Of a stretch of 8,750 bases of DNA, positions 6,050 through 8,750 are shown in pieces. Both the position numbers and the translations under genes were made by a program. Position 1 is the stretch's first letter. Each line of letters starts with the position of its first letter. The stretch is from Gammaproteobacteria bacterium (GTDB taxonomy: Bacteria > Pseudomonadota > Gammaproteobacteria > Enterobacterales > Kangiellaceae): positions 1-8,750 of the forward strand of contig JABXIW010000035.1 of NCBI GenBank assembly GCA_013372875.1, written 5' to 3'. The notes below the pieces were generated by a model. That model was not told the DNA's origin. It ran no database searches and worked only from the letters and a program-made list of their open reading frames with translations.

Positions 6050-6078
6050 AAAAGCAGCACATTAAGTGCTGCTTTTTT
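6050..6078. terminator. Bidirectional rho-independent terminator
   Basis: AAAAGCAGCAC (6050-6060) pairs perfectly with 6066-6076 around a 5-nt loop, with a run of six T at 6073-6078 on the + strand. On the - strand the stem ends in TTTTCG. It lies between the convergent nucleosidase and c-di-GMP genes and suits both. Confidence 0.93.
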
Positions 6079-6116
6079 ATGAGTTCGTCAAAGTAAACAT
6101 TATCGATTCTTTACCT

Positions 6117-8480
6117 TCAAATTCCACCCTCAGCCGCGAGTTTGGTTGTAAGCGGCTGAGAGAATCGATTGTCATCGTTGGCCGATTTCCACCACAAGCT
6201 AAGTTGCTCTTTGTCCATTGGCTTTCCGAACAAGTATCCTTGCATGAAATCACATCGATAAGCGGACAACCATTTGTGCATAACGTCGTGTTCAATGCCT
6301 TCGGCGGTCACGGTTTTGTTTTGAGCATGGCACAGCTCAATGATCGGTTTGATCACGTGTCCATTATTGGTATTCATCAACGTCAGTAGAAACTCTCGGT
6401 CAAACTTAATCTTTTGTACTGGATATTGAACAAGTTGAGTGAGCGACGTGTAGCCAGAGCCGAAATCATCAATAGCAAGTCGATAACCCAGTTTAGAAAG
6501 CTCATCAAGCAATGCCGTACCTTGCTGTTCCGCGGCAAACGTCTCGGTAATTTCTAGTTCGATACATTCTGGTTTGATGCCATTTCTCGTTACGTGTTTA
6601 TGAATAAATTGCGCCATTTCTAACGAGTTTAATTCGGCCGATGAAAGGTTGATGGACAGGACAATGTCTTTGCCGAAAATGCTTCTCAAATGATGGTATT
6701 CCTCGGTTGCATTGGCAAACACCCAACGGTCTATTTTGTCAAACAACCCAGCTTGCTCTGCGATTGGAATAAATTCGGTTGGTGGCACTGGCCCCAAGCC
6801 TTCTGCGTCCCAACGTAGAAGCACTTCCAAGCCTTCAATTTCGTTGTCTTTGTTATTCATGTAAGGTTGAAACACAAGCCTAAACTCATCTTCAACGTTG
6901 CTTTTACGCAGTGCACGTTCGATCTGACTGCGTCGCTGAGATTCCAAATTTAGCTCTGCTGAGTAGTACGCGTACTGATTTTTTCCAGCACGTTTGGCTT
7001 GGTACATTGCTGCGTCTGCATTGGACAACAGTTTCGCGATGTCTTGCCCATCTTGCGGGTACTGAGCGATGCCAACACTGGCGGTCACCGGGAAGGCGTT
7101 CGCCCAAGTTTGGCTTAGGTTGCTAATTGGTTTTAATAGTTCTTTGGCGAGTAAATCTGGGATGCTGCCCACGTCATGGTTGGAGCTGAGTAGGATGGCG
7201 AACTCATCACCAGATAAACGCGCACCAAAACAAGGGCCGTCGTACTGCTGAGAGAACTTTTGACAGGCGTTTTTAATGTGAGTCGAGAAGACCTTTAGCA
7301 GGTTGTCGCCAAGTTCATGGCCATATTTATCGTTCACGTACTTGAAGTTATCCAGATCGACATAAATCACCCACAAATGAGAAGGCGGCGAGGCCAACTC
7401 ACGCGTGGCAAGTTGGTGGAATCGATGACGGTTAGCCAGCTGAGTAAGGTGATCAGTTTCTGCGAGACGTTTGGTCTTTTTGTAAATGACGTTGAGTTCT
7501 TCGTACATATCAAAAAAGCGTGATGAAAGACGGCCAATTTCATCGTTGGTTCCGAGCTTTTCAATGTTGTCTCGCTGATTCGATTCTAGCTCACTGAGTT
7601 GTTTATCGAGACGAGAGACTGGATGCAAAACGTAACGATAGAGCACTAAGACGATCAGCGTTATAGTACAAAATGCCGCGATACCAAAAGAAAGTGCAAG
7701 CTCTAGCCATACTTTGTCCACTTTGTTCCACATCAGATACTCCGCTGGGGAGAGCACCGCATAAAAGTGGGGCAGAAGTTCAATGGTTTGCGCAAGAGGG
7801 ATGTCTAGAAAAATGGGTTTATCGGCAAACGTAATCACACTATGAGTATCAAATTCGACGTCGTGTTTGATGTCGTTAAACACTTCTAAAGATACGGACA
7901 CGACAACAAAAAACACGTTGCTAGGGTCGAAGCTGACTGGCGGTGCGCCCGTTCGTTTATCAATGAGTTCGTATCGCAACAAGATGCTTTGGCCACTGGA
8001 GTTATAAATGAACCCTGTGTGACTGTATTCACCACGAGCCGCGAAGCTGGTTGCTATGTACTCCAGCACCTTTGGGTCAACAACGCCGGACGATTCATAA
8101 TATTGGTTTTCGGTGTAATAAAGCAGATTTTGCTTGCCGTCGAGGATCGCCATGCTCGCATCCCCTTTATAGCCATGACTCAGGACATCAGCGGTTTCAT
8201 CCAAGCGGCTAAAAAGCACTCGCTCACGGTAGGGATTGTCGTGATTGATAAAATAGTCCTGCAGCACATCACTTTTACTCAGCGTGTACGCATAGCTGTT
8301 AAGAAAAATATTGGCTTGTCGAAATTGCCCCGCCAGTTTTTCCATCTGAAGTTGTATGTAGCTATCTTCGCGCTTGATGAGTGTTACTTTTTGAATGCTA
8401 TAGATGATGTAACTCGATACCAGCGCACTCAAAATGATCACGGGTGCGACAAGCAAGATAACTCGATTGCTTAATTTCAT
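6117..8480 (-). CDS. Membrane HAMP-GGDEF-EAL c-di-GMP signalling protein
   Basis: This 787-residue inner-membrane protein has both c-di-GMP domains. Order: transmembrane helix (about 8-29), periplasmic sensor region (30-257, Cache-like in size), second helix (about 258-281), HAMP-like linker (282-335), GGDEF domain (about 340-505) and EAL domain (about 520-765). The GGDEF half has D-L-D-N-F-K (D375, D377), N-D-K-Y-G-H-E-L-G-D and S-G-D-E-F (423-427), so synthase activity is plausible; the RxxD inhibitory site is absent (414-417 read DGPC). The EAL half reads E-V-L-L-R-W (E552), N611, E643, D671-D672 in D-D-F-G-S-G, K692, E727 and Q747, all the usual phosphodiesterase residues, so hydrolysis is plausible too. 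The direction of net activity cannot be told from sequence. The ATG at 8480-8478 has a weak ribosome binding site. It is the only gene in its unit within the window and converges on the nucleosidase gene. Confidence 0.93.
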   Translation of the reverse strand: MKLSNRVILLVAPVIILSALVSSYIIYSIQKVTLIKREDSYIQLQMEKLAGQFRQANIFLNSYAYTLSKSDVLQDYFINHDNPYRERVLFSRLDETADVLSHGYKGDASMAILDGKQNLLYYTENQYYESSGVVDPKVLEYIATSFAARGEYSHTGFIYNSSGQSILLRYELIDKRTGAPPVSFDPSNVFFVVVSVSLEVFNDIKHDVEFDTHSVITFADKPIFLDIPLAQTIELLPHFYAVLSPAEYLMWNKVDKVWLELALSFGIAAFCTITLIVLVLYRYVLHPVSRLDKQLSELESNQRDNIEKLGTNDEIGRLSSRFFDMYEELNVIYKKTKRLAETDHLTQLANRHRFHQLATRELASPPSHLWVIYVDLDNFKYVNDKYGHELGDNLLKVFSTHIKNACQKFSQQYDGPCFGARLSGDEFAILLSSNHDVGSIPDLLAKELLKPISNLSQTWANAFPVTASVGIAQYPQDGQDIAKLLSNADAAMYQAKRAGKNQYAYYSAELNLESQRRSQIERALRKSNVEDEFRLVFQPYMNNKDNEIEGLEVLLRWDAEGLGPVPPTEFIPIAEQAGLFDKIDRWVFANATEEYHHLRSIFGKDIVLSINLSSAELNSLEMAQFIHKHVTRNGIKPECIELEITETFAAEQQGTALLDELSKLGYRLAIDDFGSGYTSLTQLVQYPVQKIKFDREFLLTLMNTNNGHVIKPIIELCHAQNKTVTAEGIEHDVMHKWLSAYRCDFMQGYLFGKPMDKEQLSLWWKSANDDNRFSQPLTTKLAAEGGI

Positions 8481-8561
8481 TATGGTTCTTCGACTTCCGT
8501 TTGTGTCCCTACAAACGTTGCTTACCTAAACGGTACTGAACGGATGATATATTTTTTGCAA

Positions 8562-8579
8562 ATTGTAACCAGATTGTAA
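8562..8579 (-). promoter_or_regulatory. Direct repeat with 11-bp period, possible response-regulator site
   Basis: On the - strand TTACAAT occurs twice separated by CTGG, giving an 11-bp period typical of tandem binding by OmpR/PhoB-type response regulators. It lies 82-99 bp upstream of the start of the c-di-GMP protein gene. No clear -35/-10 pair was found beside it, and the factor is unknown. Confidence 0.35.
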
Positions 8580-8728
8580 GGTGGGTGTTCTCGAAAATCA
8601 GACAACCATTTTAGAAATGTGATGATGTGGCAGATTTCCTTCCCGTTAACTAGAGGCTTTCTCAGTAATTGGACGTATTTCTGCTTTCGCGGGCACAAAC
8701 CGTAGGGTTTTTGTGGGCTTTAAAAATG

Positions 8729-8750
8729 CTCATCGAAACGTTTCGATGAG
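8729..8750. promoter_or_regulatory. Perfect 22-bp palindrome, LacI-type operator or terminator stem
   Basis: The half-site CTCATCGAAAC is followed directly by its exact reverse complement and reaches the last base of the window. The centre AAACGTTT fits the core of LacI/GalR-family operators. Alternatively, read on the - strand the hairpin is followed by CATTTTTAAAG, so it could end a leftward gene lying beyond the window. The choice cannot be made without the sequence to the right. Confidence 0.5.

Noticed and set aside
7989..8474. Open + strand frame of 161 codons
   Set aside because: It lies fully inside the antisense of the c-di-GMP gene's sensor region, whose domain structure is convincing; it has no signal of its own.
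8622..8705. 27-codon + strand frame (MMWQISFPL...)
   Set aside because: No ribosome binding site, no similarity, and it lies in the upstream region of the c-di-GMP gene.
8693..8716. Imperfect hairpin with CACAAA/TTTGTG arms
   Set aside because: Bulged and short, with no T-run at the right place on either strand, so not called a terminator.

Overview
This 8.75 kb window looks like chromosomal DNA from a gamma-proteobacterium, most probably a Vibrio. The evidence is coding DNA of moderate G+C (38-53% in the stretches counted by hand), short A-rich/T-rich bidirectional terminators between convergent genes, many small secreted proteins, a DedA membrane protein, an exported L,D-transpeptidase and a HAMP-GGDEF-EAL protein. 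The genus is an inference; there is no rRNA, tRNA or other taxonomic marker here. No transposase, integrase, CRISPR array or tRNA was found.

Layout. Bases 1-318 are a leader with a plausible promoter just before an outer-membrane DUF4136-type lipoprotein (319-837). A strong hairpin lacking a U-tract separates it from a small exported protein of unknown function (948-1364, GTG start) and a DedA-family membrane protein (1415-2092), all on the + strand. A bidirectional terminator (2134-2162) then separates these from two small exported unknowns on the - strand (2205-2528 and 2608-3078), likely one operon. A third - strand gene, an exported L,D-transpeptidase of the YkuD_2 type (3363-4004), has its own terminator.

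The next 960 bp (4005-4964) is strikingly AT-rich (about 31% G+C by hand count over 4201-4920) and carries no convincing gene, only promoter-like sequence and small hairpins. At its right end is a previously easy-to-miss 57-residue cysteine-rich protein (4965-5138) with a good ribosome binding site. It is followed by a methylthioadenosine/S-adenosylhomocysteine nucleosidase that carries an N-terminal signal peptide (5279-6037), so it is predicted to act outside the cytoplasm. A bidirectional terminator (6050-6078) separates it from a convergent 787-residue transmembrane c-di-GMP protein (6117-8480, - strand) with both GGDEF- and EAL-type domains. Upstream of that gene lie an 11-bp-period direct repeat and, at the window edge, a perfect 22-bp palindrome with a LacI-family-like core.

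Taken together, almost every protein here is exported or membrane-bound: lipoprotein, small periplasmic proteins, lipid-carrier transporter family, cell-wall cross-linking enzyme, exported nucleosidase and a membrane c-di-GMP sensor. The window reads as envelope and surface-lifestyle genes in several independent transcription units rather than as one pathway. No complete novel multi-gene system was found. The points most worth a second look are the cysteine-rich small protein, the exported nucleosidase and the long AT-rich silent stretch before them.
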